From contig JBBRVD010000038.1 of assembly GCA_038247175.1 (NCBI GenBank), forward strand, positions 1 to 24,563: a DNA stretch of 24,563 nt, read 5' to 3'. This stretch comes from CAISIP01 sp038247175 (GTDB lineage Bacteria; Pseudomonadota; Gammaproteobacteria; Burkholderiales; Burkholderiaceae_C). The stretch's first letter is position 1; each line of letters begins with the position of its first letter. Position numbers and translations under genes: made by a program. Of this stretch, positions 1 through 8,995 are shown piece by piece. The notes under the pieces were generated by a model that did not search any database, was not told the origin of the DNA, and saw nothing but the letters and a program-made list of their open reading frames with translations.

Positions 1-144
1 CTGCGAGTGCCACATCCGGAACACATACTCGTCAAGCAGATCGCCGCCATCGCCTTGGTCAACGACTTGAGCGTGGTGACGTGAAACGGGGCCGACTTCA
101 ACGACACCGGCGTCAGGCTGAAGAACTCGTTCTTGCCGGTCTGA
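1..144 (+). pseudogene. VapC-like PIN-domain toxin remnant, 3' end, interrupted
   Basis: Frame 1 from the left edge reads a stretch ending IAAIALVNDLSVVT, then TGA (82-84), then NGADFNDTGVRLKNSF and a second stop at 142-144. Joined through the stop, this matches the usual C-terminus of VapC-type PIN ribonucleases (IAATAL..gLtvVTRNxxDFxxTGVxLLNPF). The TGA sits exactly where these proteins carry Arg, so a CGA-to-TGA change would explain it. The Asp usually found just before IAA is also missing (VKQIAA). The gene is therefore truncated by the window edge, has a nonsense codon and has lost a likely metal ligand. The antitoxin partner, if any, lies outside the window. The call is by pattern recognition on about 47 residues. 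Confidence 0.6.
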
Positions 145-227
145 TCTGATCTTGTTGGGGGTGCAGTCAGAGGGTTGGAATCGTATAAAGAAAAATATTT
201 CAATAATATCAATGGCTTAAGACAATA
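145..227. other. AT-rich leader before xthA
   Basis: The last 45 bases before the xthA ATG are strikingly AT-rich compared with the GC-rich surroundings (A/T runs at about 183-209). This probably contains the xthA promoter, but no -35/-10 pair with good spacing could be picked, and there is no clear Shine-Dalgarno sequence before the ATG at 228. Confidence 0.35.
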
Positions 228-1007
228 ATGCAACTCGCCACCTGGAACATCAATTCCCTGACCGTTCGCCTGCCCCAGGTGCTGGACTGGCTCGCTGCCA
301 ATCCGGTCGACGCGCTGTGCCTGCAGGAACTCAAGCTCAGCGACGACAAGTTTCCGCGCGAGGCCTTGCAGCAGGCGGGTTACCACAGCGCGGTGTTCGG
401 GCAAAAGACCTACAACGGCGTCGCCATCCTGAGCCGATCGCCGCTGCGCGACATGGTGACCAATATCCCCGGATTTGCCGATGAGCAGTCGCGCATCCTC
501 GCAGCCACGCTCGACTCGCCGCAGGGTGCGCTGCGATTGGTCAACGGCTATTTCGTCAACGGCCAGGCGCCCGGCAGCGACAAGTTCGCCTACAAGATGC
601 GTTGGCTGCAGGCCCTGCACGACTGGCTGCGCCAGCAGCTGGCGCAGCATCCAGAACTGGCCCTGCTGGGTGACTTCAATATCGCCGCCGAAGATCGTGA
701 CAGCTGGGACCCGCAAGGACTGCGCGAGACCATCCACCACACGACGCAGGAGCGCGACCATTTCCGTGCCCTGCTACAACTCGGACTGCACGACAGCTAT
801 CGTCTGTTCGACCAGGCCGAGAAGACCTACAGCTGGTGGGATTACCGTGACTTCGCGTTTCGGCGCAACCGCGGACTGCGCATCGACTACATCCTGATCA
901 GCGATGCGCTCAAACCGAAGGTGCAGTCGTGCACCATCGACAAGGGACCGCGCAAGAATGAACGCCCCAGCGACCATACTCCGGTGGTGGTGAATCTGGC
1001 GGATTGA
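228..1007 (+). CDS. xthA: Exodeoxyribonuclease III (AP endonuclease)
   Basis: Exonuclease III of the EEP (exonuclease-endonuclease-phosphatase) superfamily cleaves DNA 5' to abasic sites and removes 3' blocking groups in base excision repair. The 259-residue length fits the family. Visible motifs: the N-terminal strand with Asn7 (TWNINSL), metal-binding Glu34 in CLQELKL, the GDFN block with Asp149 and Asn151, the IDYIL strand near the C-terminus, and the terminal SDHTPVV with Asp249 and His250. All catalytic positions look intact. The gene stands alone on the plus strand and converges with ntrC, whose stop lies about 110 bases beyond. The start is the first ATG of the frame and matches the family N-terminus, although no Shine-Dalgarno sequence is evident. 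Confidence 0.96.
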   Translation: MQLATWNINSLTVRLPQVLDWLAANPVDALCLQELKLSDDKFPREALQQAGYHSAVFGQKTYNGVAILSRSPLRDMVTNIPGFADEQSRILAATLDSPQGALRLVNGYFVNGQAPGSDKFAYKMRWLQALHDWLRQQLAQHPELALLGDFNIAAEDRDSWDPQGLRETIHHTTQERDHFRALLQLGLHDSYRLFDQAEKTYSWWDYRDFAFRRNRGLRIDYILISDALKPKVQSCTIDKGPRKNERPSDHTPVVVNLAD

Positions 1008-1090
1008 GGTCCGACCCTATCGACTCAGACCCGCATTCGCGGGCGGAACGGAGCCGGTCATGCCGATCATGTCGGGCGCAGCCGAAGATT

Positions 1091-1106
1091 GCCCAGGGCT
1101 CTGGGC
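1091..1106. terminator. Weak hairpin between convergent xthA and ntrC
   Basis: The inverted repeat GCCCAG-GGCT-CTGGGC gives a 6-bp stem with a 4-base loop in the gap between the two convergent stop codons. A second short stem (CCCGC-ATTC-GCGGG, about 1029-1042) lies nearer xthA. Neither has a clear T-run, so this is at best a weak bidirectional terminator. Confidence 0.3.
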
Positions 1107-1120
1107 CTGGTTTGGCGCGG

Positions 1121-2635
<1,515 letters not shown>

Positions 2636-2688
2636 GATGCGGCGGGGCGCACGGGGCGCCTGGGAATAACGTTGAGGTTGAACAAGGG

Positions 2689-3783
2689 TCAGGGCAGAGG
2701 TATGAGTATCTTGAAGTCAGTGCGTCCCGGCGCGCTGTCCACCTCGATCAGACCGTGGTGCTGCTGGACAAATGACTGTGCCAGCGTCAACCCCAGTCCG
2801 GAACCCTCATCGCGCCCCGATACCAGCGGGTAAAAGATGCGGTCCTTGATCGAGTCTGGAACACCAGGCCCGTTGTCGATGACATGCAATTCCAATGCCA
2901 ACCTGTAACGCTGCTTGCCGAAAGTGATCTGCCGAGCCACCCGGGACCGCAGCGTCAGACAGGCGTCGCCTGCGGCGATGCGCTCGGTCAACGCCTGGCA
3001 AGCATTGCGCGCGATGTTGAGCACGGTCTGGATCAGTTGCTCGCGATCGGCGCGCAACTCGGGTATCGAAGTGTCGTAGTCGCGCACAACCTTCAAGCCG
3101 CGCGGGAACTCGGCCACCACCAGCGAGCGCACCCGCTCACAGACCTCATGGATGTTGACATCCGCAACCCGCTGCGGAAACCGGTGGGGTGCCAGCAGCC
3201 GATCGACCAGGGATTGCAACCGGTCGGCTTCGCGGATGATCACCTGCGTGTATTCGGTCAGGCCCCGGTCATCGATCTCCATCTCCAGCAACTGCGCCGC
3301 TCCGCGAATGCCACCCAGGGGATTCTTGATCTCATGCGCCAGGTTGCGAATCAACTCCTTGTTGGCCTGTGCCTGGTCGGTCAAACGGTCTTCGCGGTCC
3401 TGCCGCGCCTGCTGCTCCAGCGGCAGCAACTCGACGATGATCTCACCCCGCGATTCAGTCTGCGTGATGATGACATGCACCGGCAGCGACTCATGGTTCG
3501 GCCGGTTGAGCGTTGCGTCATACCGCAATGCCGCGAACTCGTTGACGCCAGCGCCGTGCAGTGCGTTGAGCAGCGTCTGCCGTTCAGTGAAGTTGTCGGC
3601 GAGCTGCGAGGCCTCGATGGTGCGACGCGAAACACCCAGCGCGTCCTCCAGCGCGGAGTTCGCAAAAACCACGATGCCGTCCTCGCGCACCACTGCCACC
3701 AGCGTGGCCAGGCGGTCGAAGGGGCGAAATCGCGCGGGGACGGTGACAGGTGGGAACGGAGAAGATCGGGTGCCGGTGCGCAC
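2689..3783 (-). CDS. glnL: Nitrogen regulation sensor histidine kinase NtrB (NR(II))
   Basis: NtrB is the cytosolic sensor kinase/phosphatase that, under PII control, phosphorylates NtrC when nitrogen is scarce. A PAS domain occupies about residues 20-120 (LVAVVREDGIVVFANSALEDALG). The dimerisation/phospho-acceptor helix carries His150 in NLAHEIKNPLGGIRGAAQLLE. The ATPase domain has the N box (NIARNACQAL), G1 box (DNGPGVP) and G2 box (GSGLGLTLAQ). No membrane segment is present, as expected. The 364-residue length is typical. The predicted start is a GTG whose G is also the last base of the upstream gene's TAG stop, so translational coupling to the DUF4124 gene is likely. A good Shine-Dalgarno sequence is not visible, and a start a few codons further in cannot be excluded. 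Confidence 0.95.
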   Translation of the reverse strand: MRTGTRSSPFPPVTVPARFRPFDRLATLVAVVREDGIVVFANSALEDALGVSRRTIEASQLADNFTERQTLLNALHGAGVNEFAALRYDATLNRPNHESLPVHVIITQTESRGEIIVELLPLEQQARQDREDRLTDQAQANKELIRNLAHEIKNPLGGIRGAAQLLEMEIDDRGLTEYTQVIIREADRLQSLVDRLLAPHRFPQRVADVNIHEVCERVRSLVVAEFPRGLKVVRDYDTSIPELRADREQLIQTVLNIARNACQALTERIAAGDACLTLRSRVARQITFGKQRYRLALELHVIDNGPGVPDSIKDRIFYPLVSGRDEGSGLGLTLAQSFVQQHHGLIEVDSAPGRTDFKILIPLP

Positions 3784-4289
3784 TATTTCGAGCCGGAGAC
3801 GCGCCCGAGTTCGCGGCGGATGCCGGCCACGTCGCTCTCGGCGCGCGCCACATCGGCTTTGATTTCAGCTACGCGGTCCAGGTACTTCTGGTAATTGCGC
3901 GCCTCGCTGCCCCGTTTCTCCGGCTCGCCATTGTTGTATTCACGCGACAAATCTGCAAATCGGGTTTCGGCCTTCTTCAATTCGGACTCCAGAATCAACC
4001 GCGCGTCGGTATCGCGGGCTTTCTGCTCTGCCGTGTCGACCCGCGCGGCGGGAGGTGCGGCGGACGCCAGCCGCACCGACGACGGAGGCACCGGCGCCGC
4101 TTTGGTCACGGGCGGCTTGAAACCTTCGACGATGGTGACGTTTGCGCCCTCCACCAGCTTGCACTGGCCCTTCTGGGCTTCGGTGATCTTGTTGGTGTAC
4201 TCGTTACCACAACGATAAATCTCCGCATGGGCGAGGCCGGTCAAGGCCATCAATGATGCGACCAAAGGTATCAACGAAAAAATCTTCAT
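3783..4289 (-). CDS. Secreted DUF4124 domain protein
   Basis: This 168-residue protein starts at an ATG preceded by a clear GGAG (GTGGAGATAGC-ATG). The first 22 residues are a Sec signal peptide: MK, a hydrophobic core (IFSLIPLVASLMALTGL), then AHA as the cleavage site. The mature N-terminus EIYRCGNEYTNKI is typical of DUF4124, a short beta domain in periplasmic proteins of unknown function. The middle is Ala/Pro rich. The C-terminal half (about 85-168) is charged and helical, likely a coiled coil (KKAETRFADLSREY, EIKADVARAESDVAGIRREL). It sits between glnA and ntrB, and its stop overlaps the ntrB start by one base. This position is familiar in Burkholderiales, but no role in nitrogen control is known; it may only share the transcript. 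Confidence 0.88.
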   Translation of the reverse strand: MKIFSLIPLVASLMALTGLAHAEIYRCGNEYTNKITEAQKGQCKLVEGANVTIVEGFKPPVTKAAPVPPSSVRLASAAPPAARVDTAEQKARDTDARLILESELKKAETRFADLSREYNNGEPEKRGSEARNYQKYLDRVAEIKADVARAESDVAGIRRELGRVSGSK

Positions 4290-4358
4290 GCTATCTCCAC
4301 GCATCTTCAGATGCAGGGCTGGTTTTCCAGTATGCGTCAATTGACGGGATTGACCAAA

Positions 4359-4394
4359 CGACCGCCCTTTTCCCTAAAAGGAAAAGGGCGGTCG
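4359..4394 (-). terminator. Strong hairpin downstream of glnA
   Basis: A perfect 15-bp inverted repeat (CGACCGCCCTTTTCC at 4359-4373 against 4380-4394) encloses a 6-base loop. It lies about 60 bases past the glnA stop and about 70 bases before the DUF4124 start. Only a short TTT follows on the minus strand, so it may act as a partial terminator or transcript-stabilising hairpin that lowers read-through from glnA into the DUF4124-ntrBC genes. Confidence 0.75.
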
Positions 4395-4454
4395 ATGCCG
4401 CCCTCTCGTGTTGCTGGAGGCCGGGCTGCGAAGACCCGCGCCGGCAGTTTCAGG

Positions 4455-5870
4455 TTACAGCGAGTAATACATGTCGAACTCGGCCGGATGGGTCGTCATG
4501 CGCATGCGCGTGACTTCCTGCATCTTGAGCTCGATGTAGCCGTCGATCATGGTGTCGGTGAAAACGCCCCCCTTGGTCAGGAATGCGCGCTCGCGGTCCA
4601 GATACTCCAGGGCCTGGTCCAGGCTGTGGCAGACGGTCGGGATCTTCGCGTCCTCCTCCGGCGGCAAGTGGTACAGGTCCTTCGTGGCGGCTTCGCCCGG
4701 ATGGATCTTGTTCTCCACCCCGTCCAGGCCAGCCATCAGCAAGGCCGAGAAGCACAGATACGGATTGGCCAGCGGATCCGGGAAACGCGCCTCGATGCGG
4801 CGGCCCTTGGGATTGGCCACATAGGGAATCCGGATCGCTGCAGAGCGGTTCTTGGCCGAATACGCCAGCTTGACCGGCGCCTCGAAGTGCGGAACCAGGC
4901 GCTTGTAGCTGTTGGTGCCCGGGTTGGTGATCGCATTGAGCGCACGGGCGTGCTTGATGATGCCACCGATGTAGTACAGCGCGAAATCCGACAAGCCGGC
5001 ATACCCGTCACCGGCAAACAGGTTCTTGCCGTCTTTCCAGATCGACTGGTGCACATGCATGCCGGAGCCATTGTCGCCAACGACCGGCTTGGGCATGAAA
5101 GTGGCCGTCTTGCCGTAGGAATTGGCAACGTTGTGCACCACGTATTTCAACAGCTGCGTCCAGTCGGCGCGCTGAACCAGCGTGCTGTACTTGGTGCCGA
5201 TCTCGTTCTGGCCGGCGCCCGCCACCTCGTGGTGGAACACCTCGACCGGGACACCCAGCGATTCGAGGATCAACGCGCATTCGGCGCGCAGGTCTTGCGT
5301 GCTGTCGACCGGAGGGACCGGGAAATAACCGCCCTTGACGGTGGGACGATGGCCGCGGTTGCCGCCTTCGATTTTCTTGCCGCTGTTCCAGGGCGCCTCG
5401 TATTCGTCGATCTTGACGAAACAACCGGACATGTCGACATTCCAGCGCACGTCGTCGAAGATGAAAAATTCCGGCTCCGGGCCGAAAAAGGCGGTGTCGC
5501 CCATGCCTGAGGCCTTCAGGTAGGCCTCGGCGCGCCTGGCGATCGAGCGCGGGTCGCGATCATAGGCCTTGCCGTCTCCCGGCTCGACGACGTCGCAGCT
5601 CATGAACAGCGTCGGCTCTTCGAAGAACGGGTCGATATTGGCCGTGTTGGGATCGGGCATCAGCAACATGTCGGACGCTTCGATGCCTTTCCAGCCACCG
5701 ATGGACGAGCCGTCGAACGCGTGGCCCGATATGAACTTGTCTTCATCAAAATGGGACACAGGCACGGTGACGTGCTGCTCCTTGCCTCGGGTGTCGGTGA
5801 AGCGGAAATCAACGAACTTGATTTCGCTGTCCTTCACCATCTTGATCACGTCTGCGACGGTCTTGGCCAT
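4455..5870 (-). CDS. glnA: Glutamine synthetase, type I
   Basis: Glutamine synthetase condenses glutamate and ammonia to glutamine with ATP, the entry point of nitrogen assimilation; type I enzymes are cytosolic dodecamers. The 471-residue length is standard. Signatures: the N-terminal beta-grasp with FVDFRFTDTRGKEQHV, the latch segment GHAFDGSSIGGWKGI, the metal-site EFFIFD strand, NEIGTKY, the GSGMHVHQS block, the loop NPGTNSYKRLVP and the NRSAAIRIP block. Tyr400 in KDLYHLPPEE is the equivalent of the adenylylation tyrosine of the E. coli enzyme, so regulation by GlnE is expected. The ATG is chosen because AGGAG (5877-5881) lies 6 bases upstream and the protein then begins MAKTVADVIKM, as in the family; the frame is open for 62 further codons upstream but those do not resemble the family. 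Transcription is probably NtrC/sigma-54 dependent. Confidence 0.98.
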   Translation of the reverse strand: MAKTVADVIKMVKDSEIKFVDFRFTDTRGKEQHVTVPVSHFDEDKFISGHAFDGSSIGGWKGIEASDMLLMPDPNTANIDPFFEEPTLFMSCDVVEPGDGKAYDRDPRSIARRAEAYLKASGMGDTAFFGPEPEFFIFDDVRWNVDMSGCFVKIDEYEAPWNSGKKIEGGNRGHRPTVKGGYFPVPPVDSTQDLRAECALILESLGVPVEVFHHEVAGAGQNEIGTKYSTLVQRADWTQLLKYVVHNVANSYGKTATFMPKPVVGDNGSGMHVHQSIWKDGKNLFAGDGYAGLSDFALYYIGGIIKHARALNAITNPGTNSYKRLVPHFEAPVKLAYSAKNRSAAIRIPYVANPKGRRIEARFPDPLANPYLCFSALLMAGLDGVENKIHPGEAATKDLYHLPPEEDAKIPTVCHSLDQALEYLDRERAFLTKGGVFTDTMIDGYIELKMQEVTRMRMTTHPAEFDMYYSL

Positions 5871-5919
5871 CAAATACTCCTGTAGGGCTGTTGCTGAAAT
5901 GTTGAACCTGCGGCTAAAC

Positions 5920-5934
5920 GCAGTTTTTGTGCCA
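5920..5934 (-). promoter_or_regulatory. Sigma-54 promoter of glnA
   Basis: On the minus strand the sequence TGGCACAAAAACTGC matches the -24/-12 consensus TGGCAC-N5-TTGC in every strongly conserved position (GG at -24, GC at -12, correct spacing), with one T-to-C change beside the -12 element. It would start transcription near 5908, giving a leader of about 38 bases that includes the glnA AGGAG. Confidence 0.85.
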
Positions 5935-5995
5935 GGACTGCGGCGCGCGCACTCTTTTTGCCAGCGCGCATTGTGCCCTGAGTTGGCGCGGCTTC

Positions 5996-6010
5996 GCTGC
6001 GGTTCGCAGC
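5996..6010. other. Short hairpin in glnA upstream region
   Basis: GCTGCG-GTT-CGCAGC forms a 6-bp stem with a 3-base loop, between the enhancer site and the sigma-54 promoter. It may be a weak end signal for the upstream MoaB/CinA-like gene; there is no T-run. Confidence 0.3.
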
Positions 6011-6066
6011 CATGGCGCATCGAATCGGCCCCCAATAACAACCCACAACGGTGCATTTATTCTCGA

Positions 6067-6083
6067 TGCACCTGTGTAGTGCG
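6067..6083. promoter_or_regulatory. NtrC-type enhancer site upstream of glnA
   Basis: TGCAC-N7-GTGCG matches the NtrC consensus TGCAC-N7-GTGCA at nine of ten arm positions. It lies about 165 bases upstream of the predicted glnA transcription start, a normal enhancer distance. Half-site-like sequences flank it (GGTGCA at 6050-6055 and GCACCA near 6094), suggesting a possible second, weaker dimer site. It fits in the 3' flank of the preceding gene, just past its stop codon. Confidence 0.7.
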
Positions 6084-6085
6084 CT

Positions 6086-6934
6086 TTATTTTCGCACCAC
6101 TTCAGGGCCCAATAGCAGGTTAAAGGCGTTCAAGCCCTCGCGCAAGGCTGCGAAGGCCGGCTCGATCGCCGCCCGCGGCCCCTTGACACCGAGTTCGATA
6201 TGACGCCCGTATTGCGGATGGTCGACGCTGGGCAGGCTGAAAACCCGCACGGCATCGAAACGGCGCTCCAGGTCTTCCATCAACGGCGTCAATGCAGCCT
6301 CCATCGCTCCGAACACGATGACGGACTTTTCGACCCAGGGATTGCGATGAAAAAAATGGGGGTAGTGGGTATCGAGCACCCACTCGATCATCGGCCATGC
6401 CATGACCGGAAACCCCGGCACGAAGTGCACCGTGCCGTTGTCCGTGCCGGCTGAGGGCGTCGGCCGGCAACTGAAGCCCGGTATCTTGTTGTAGGGGTTG
6501 GGAATGATGCCGCATCCCGCCGGAAACACGCCCATGTTCAGCCGGTGCAGGTTGTCGGCGCGCTCGGGTTCGTACAGCACACCCTGCTCCAGCGCCACAT
6601 CGCGCATGCGCTCCTCGATCAGCAACCGTGCCTCGGGATGCAGGCGCAACTCCAAACGCAGCGCCAGCGCAGCGCATTGCCGCGTATGGTCGTCCGGCGT
6701 CGCGCCAATGCCGCCGCAGGAAAAAACCACATCCGACGACGCGAAGGCACGCTGCAACGACGAGGTGATGCGCTGGCGCGAATCGCCGACATAGTCGGCA
6801 TAGGCCAGCTGCAGGCCCCGGGCATGGAGCCGCTCGATCACGGCCGCCAGATGTTTATCGGCACGTTTGCCGGACATGATCTCGTCGCCGATGATGATCA
6901 GTCCGAACGCGGGTACGGGGTCGTCGTTTGACAT
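6086..6934 (-). CDS. MoaB/CinA-N-like molybdopterin-binding domain protein
   Basis: A 282-residue protein with a MoCF_biosynth (MoaB/Mog/CinA N-terminal) domain in about the first 170 residues: AFGLIIIGDEIMSGKRADKHL at the start and the family signature SCGGIGATPDDHT near residues 72-84. The later part (PNPYNKIPGF...VHFVPGFPVMAWPMIEWVL) resembles the KNxxGxAPG-to-PGVP region of CinA-type proteins. The C-terminal nicotinamide-nucleotide deamidase domain of full CinA is absent. Proteins of this form are often annotated as competence/damage-inducible protein A or molybdopterin-binding protein, but the substrate is unknown; pterin or nucleotide binding is inferred from the fold. The start at ATG 6934 matches the family, although no Shine-Dalgarno sequence is seen. 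It lies between the EI24 gene and glnA on the same strand. Confidence 0.88.
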   Translation of the reverse strand: MSNDDPVPAFGLIIIGDEIMSGKRADKHLAAVIERLHARGLQLAYADYVGDSRQRITSSLQRAFASSDVVFSCGGIGATPDDHTRQCAALALRLELRLHPEARLLIEERMRDVALEQGVLYEPERADNLHRLNMGVFPAGCGIIPNPYNKIPGFSCRPTPSAGTDNGTVHFVPGFPVMAWPMIEWVLDTHYPHFFHRNPWVEKSVIVFGAMEAALTPLMEDLERRFDAVRVFSLPSVDHPQYGRHIELGVKGPRAAIEPAFAALREGLNAFNLLLGPEVVRK

Positions 6935-6986
6935 GGTGATGGCGATGGTGATGCAGGTGACCGAACGATTCCGCCAGGAACCCTAC

Positions 6987-7025
6987 CGTTCGCGTGCCTG
7001 CGACATGGCCGCAGGCACGCGAACG
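6987..7025. terminator. Perfect 16-bp hairpin after the EI24 gene
   Basis: The arms 6987-7002 (CGTTCGCGTGCCTGCG) and 7010-7025 are exact reverse complements with a 7-base loop. It begins one base after the EI24 stop codon and ends about 50 bases before the next gene's start. There is no T-run on either side, so it is either a Rho-independent-like end lacking the U-tract or a 3'-end stabilising structure. Confidence 0.6.
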
Positions 7026-7026
7026 C

Positions 7027-7893
7027 TCATGCAGGGTCCTGCGGCAGGGACAACGGCTGCGCAGCGGCTGGAGTGAGCGGACCCGTTCCCTCCTCGCGCA
7101 GGTTTTGCAGCGCCGCCAGGCTGAAATGCGCAAACCACAGGGATGAAAACGCAAATACCAGCGTGTAGATCCAGATCGCGATCGGCACCAGGATGACGAA
7201 GGCCACGACAAACAAGGCGCCGGAAGCCCATAACAGGCTGGGAGCCGCACCGAGGTATCCGGTGATCACGCCGATACCGAGCAGCCATGGGCGGTAGCGG
7301 CGCAGGACTTCCAGGCGTTCGGCTTTGCTCGCATGTTCGGCCAGCGCATCGAATGCCATGACCCGGTAGGTCAGCCAGCCCCAGATCAGCGGTGGCAGCA
7401 CCAGAATTAGCGGCGGGATCAGCCAAAATGGAATCGACACCACCAACACGATGATCGCCAGCAGCGTCGAACCCAGCGACCACACCAGGCTCGCCAGCAA
7501 GGACCCGCCGCGCTTGCGCTCCAGCGGCGCAAAACGGCGCTCGGCCACCATCGCGACCAGTGTCGGCGTCATCACCAGGGCCACCACCAGCAACGACAAC
7601 ACCACGATCAGCGGGGTCACCGCAAACACCACGATCAGCGGCGCAAGCACGGTCTTGAGCCCTTCGGCGCCGATACTCTGCAGCCATTCGAACAGCGTGG
7701 TGAGCAGCGACGAACCTTCCAGCATGCCGCGCACGCCATCGAGCGCCGCATCCCAGTAAAAGTAGCCCAGCGCCAACGACAACGCAATCATCAGCACCAG
7801 CGGCACGATCGACAACACGATCACGCGCGGCCGCAGGCAATCGGCCGCCGCGCGCCAGAGGGAGTCGAGAAACAGATTCATGGGGTCGAGCAT
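7027..7893 (-). CDS. EI24 domain integral membrane protein
   Basis: A hydrophobic protein of about 288 residues with several membrane segments: VIVLSIVPLVLMIALSLALG, a pair in the middle (APLIVVFAVTPLIVVLSLLVVALVM), LLAIIVLVVSIPFW-LIPPLILVLPPL, and a C-terminal group (WLLGIGVITGYLGAAPSLLW, ALFVVAFVILVPIAIWIYTLVFAF). The overall pattern and the LPPLIWGWLTYRVMAFDALAEHA segment fit the EI24/CysZ-like family; a CysZ-type sulfate channel role is not claimed. The frame is open to 7980, but the Arg/Ser-rich upstream stretch is unlike the family, so the ATG at 7893 (or 7881, giving MNLFLDSLWRA) is preferred. It is followed directly by the MoaB/CinA-like gene, an arrangement I recall in Burkholderiales. 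Confidence 0.85.
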   Translation of the reverse strand: MLDPMNLFLDSLWRAAADCLRPRVIVLSIVPLVLMIALSLALGYFYWDAALDGVRGMLEGSSLLTTLFEWLQSIGAEGLKTVLAPLIVVFAVTPLIVVLSLLVVALVMTPTLVAMVAERRFAPLERKRGGSLLASLVWSLGSTLLAIIVLVVSIPFWLIPPLILVLPPLIWGWLTYRVMAFDALAEHASKAERLEVLRRYRPWLLGIGVITGYLGAAPSLLWASGALFVVAFVILVPIAIWIYTLVFAFSSLWFAHFSLAALQNLREEGTGPLTPAAAQPLSLPQDPA

Positions 7894-8008
7894 AACGCCG
7901 CCGGACCCGACTCGGGAGGGCAGCCGCCGTCGGTGGGATGCGTGCGCTGCCGCCGAGGATCGTCGCCCGAAGACTGACACCGAGCCGCCGAACCGGGAGC
8001 GCCACCGA

Positions 8009-8752
8009 TCAGGCCGCGATCTGCGCCAGATCCTGGGCCAGCAGCCAGCGCCACTGACCTGGCGCCAGATCCTGCGGCAAGGTCAGCTGGCCGATGCGGC
8101 AGCGGTGCAAGGCTTCGACCCGGTTGCCGACCGCAGCCAGCATGCGCTTGACCTGGTGGTACTTGCCTTCGGTCAAGGTCAGCCTGATTTGATGCGTGCC
8201 TGTAGCCTCGCAGGCCGCAGCCCGCACCGGTTTCGGATCGTCGTCCAGGACCACGCCGTCCAGCAGACGCCGGATCTGCATCGCGTCGAGCGGATGCTTG
8301 ACCGCCACCTGGTACACCTTGGGCACATGATGGCGCGGCGAACTCATGCGGTGGATGAACTTGCCGTCATCGGTCAGCAGCAGCAGACCGGTCGTGTCCT
8401 GGTCGAGCCGGCCAACCGCCTGTACCCCCTGCACCGCCGACTTGTTCGGTCGCAACCGCAGCGGCGAGGGCAACAGGGTGTAGATGCTGGGATAGGTCGA
8501 TGGCTTTTGCGAACACTCGGTGCCGGCCGGTTTGTGCAGCATCAGGTAGGCCTTCTCGTGGTAGGACCAGATTACGCCCTGCACCTCGAAGCGCAGGCCT
8601 TGCGGGTCGAAAGCGGCGGCTGCATCGAGGCAAGGCATGGGCGGCGTGTCCTGGTGGTTGGCGAAAACCCGGACCAGGCCCTGTTGCACCAGACCGGCGC
8701 AGACACGGCGGGTACCGAAACCCTGGGAATAGAGGATGTCCTGCAATTGCAT
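8009..8752 (-). CDS. RsuA/RluB/RluE-family 16S/23S rRNA pseudouridine synthase
   Basis: Pseudouridine synthases of this family isomerise one uridine in rRNA. In this 247-residue protein an N-terminal S4-like RNA-binding segment (LQDILYSQGFGTRRVCAGLVQQGLVRV, about 3-30) precedes the catalytic domain. The catalytic Asp is Asp117 in AVGRLDQDTTGLLLLTDDG. Further family blocks are YLMLHKPAG, PKVYQV and TLTEGKYHQVKRMLAAVGNRVEALHR. It is closest in pattern to RsuA-type enzymes (16S U516 in E. coli), but target assignment needs comparison. The same frame stays open far upstream (to 9661), antisense to the TetR gene; those residues are Arg/Gly/Pro rich and not family-like, so the ATG at 8752 is taken. 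It is divergent from the TetR gene. Confidence 0.9.
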   Translation of the reverse strand: MQLQDILYSQGFGTRRVCAGLVQQGLVRVFANHQDTPPMPCLDAAAAFDPQGLRFEVQGVIWSYHEKAYLMLHKPAGTECSQKPSTYPSIYTLLPSPLRLRPNKSAVQGVQAVGRLDQDTTGLLLLTDDGKFIHRMSSPRHHVPKVYQVAVKHPLDAMQIRRLLDGVVLDDDPKPVRAAACEATGTHQIRLTLTEGKYHQVKRMLAAVGNRVEALHRCRIGQLTLPQDLAPGQWRWLLAQDLAQIAA

Positions 8753-8995
8753 GCACCGAGTATCGCAAGGACAACCCCTGCGGGTGACTGGCGCGCGACG
8801 TCGATACTCAAAGTGGGCTGGTGGAACGGCACAACACCGTGCCGCTGCAGCCGCTGGGCTTGAAGTACAGGGCCTGTCCGAGCGGGTCGGGCGGACGCGG
8901 TGGGTCGTCTTCATCGGCACGGCTCCGGGCGCACGGCTACGCGCGGTGCGTTCGCCGCTTGCCAAAGTCACTCCGGAAAAGTATGGTGTGGGACT

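Noticed and set aside
4290..4358. Possible separate promoter for the DUF4124-ntrBC genes (TTGACG near 4335-4340 on the minus strand)
   Set aside because: No acceptable -10 element is found at 16-18 bases, so it is not listed as a promoter.
8758..8809. GAGTATCG and CGATACTC arms considered as an operator between the pseudouridine synthase and TetR genes
   Set aside because: The 8-base arms are 36 bases apart, too far for a normal dimer site, and do not match the palindrome at 9657-9676.
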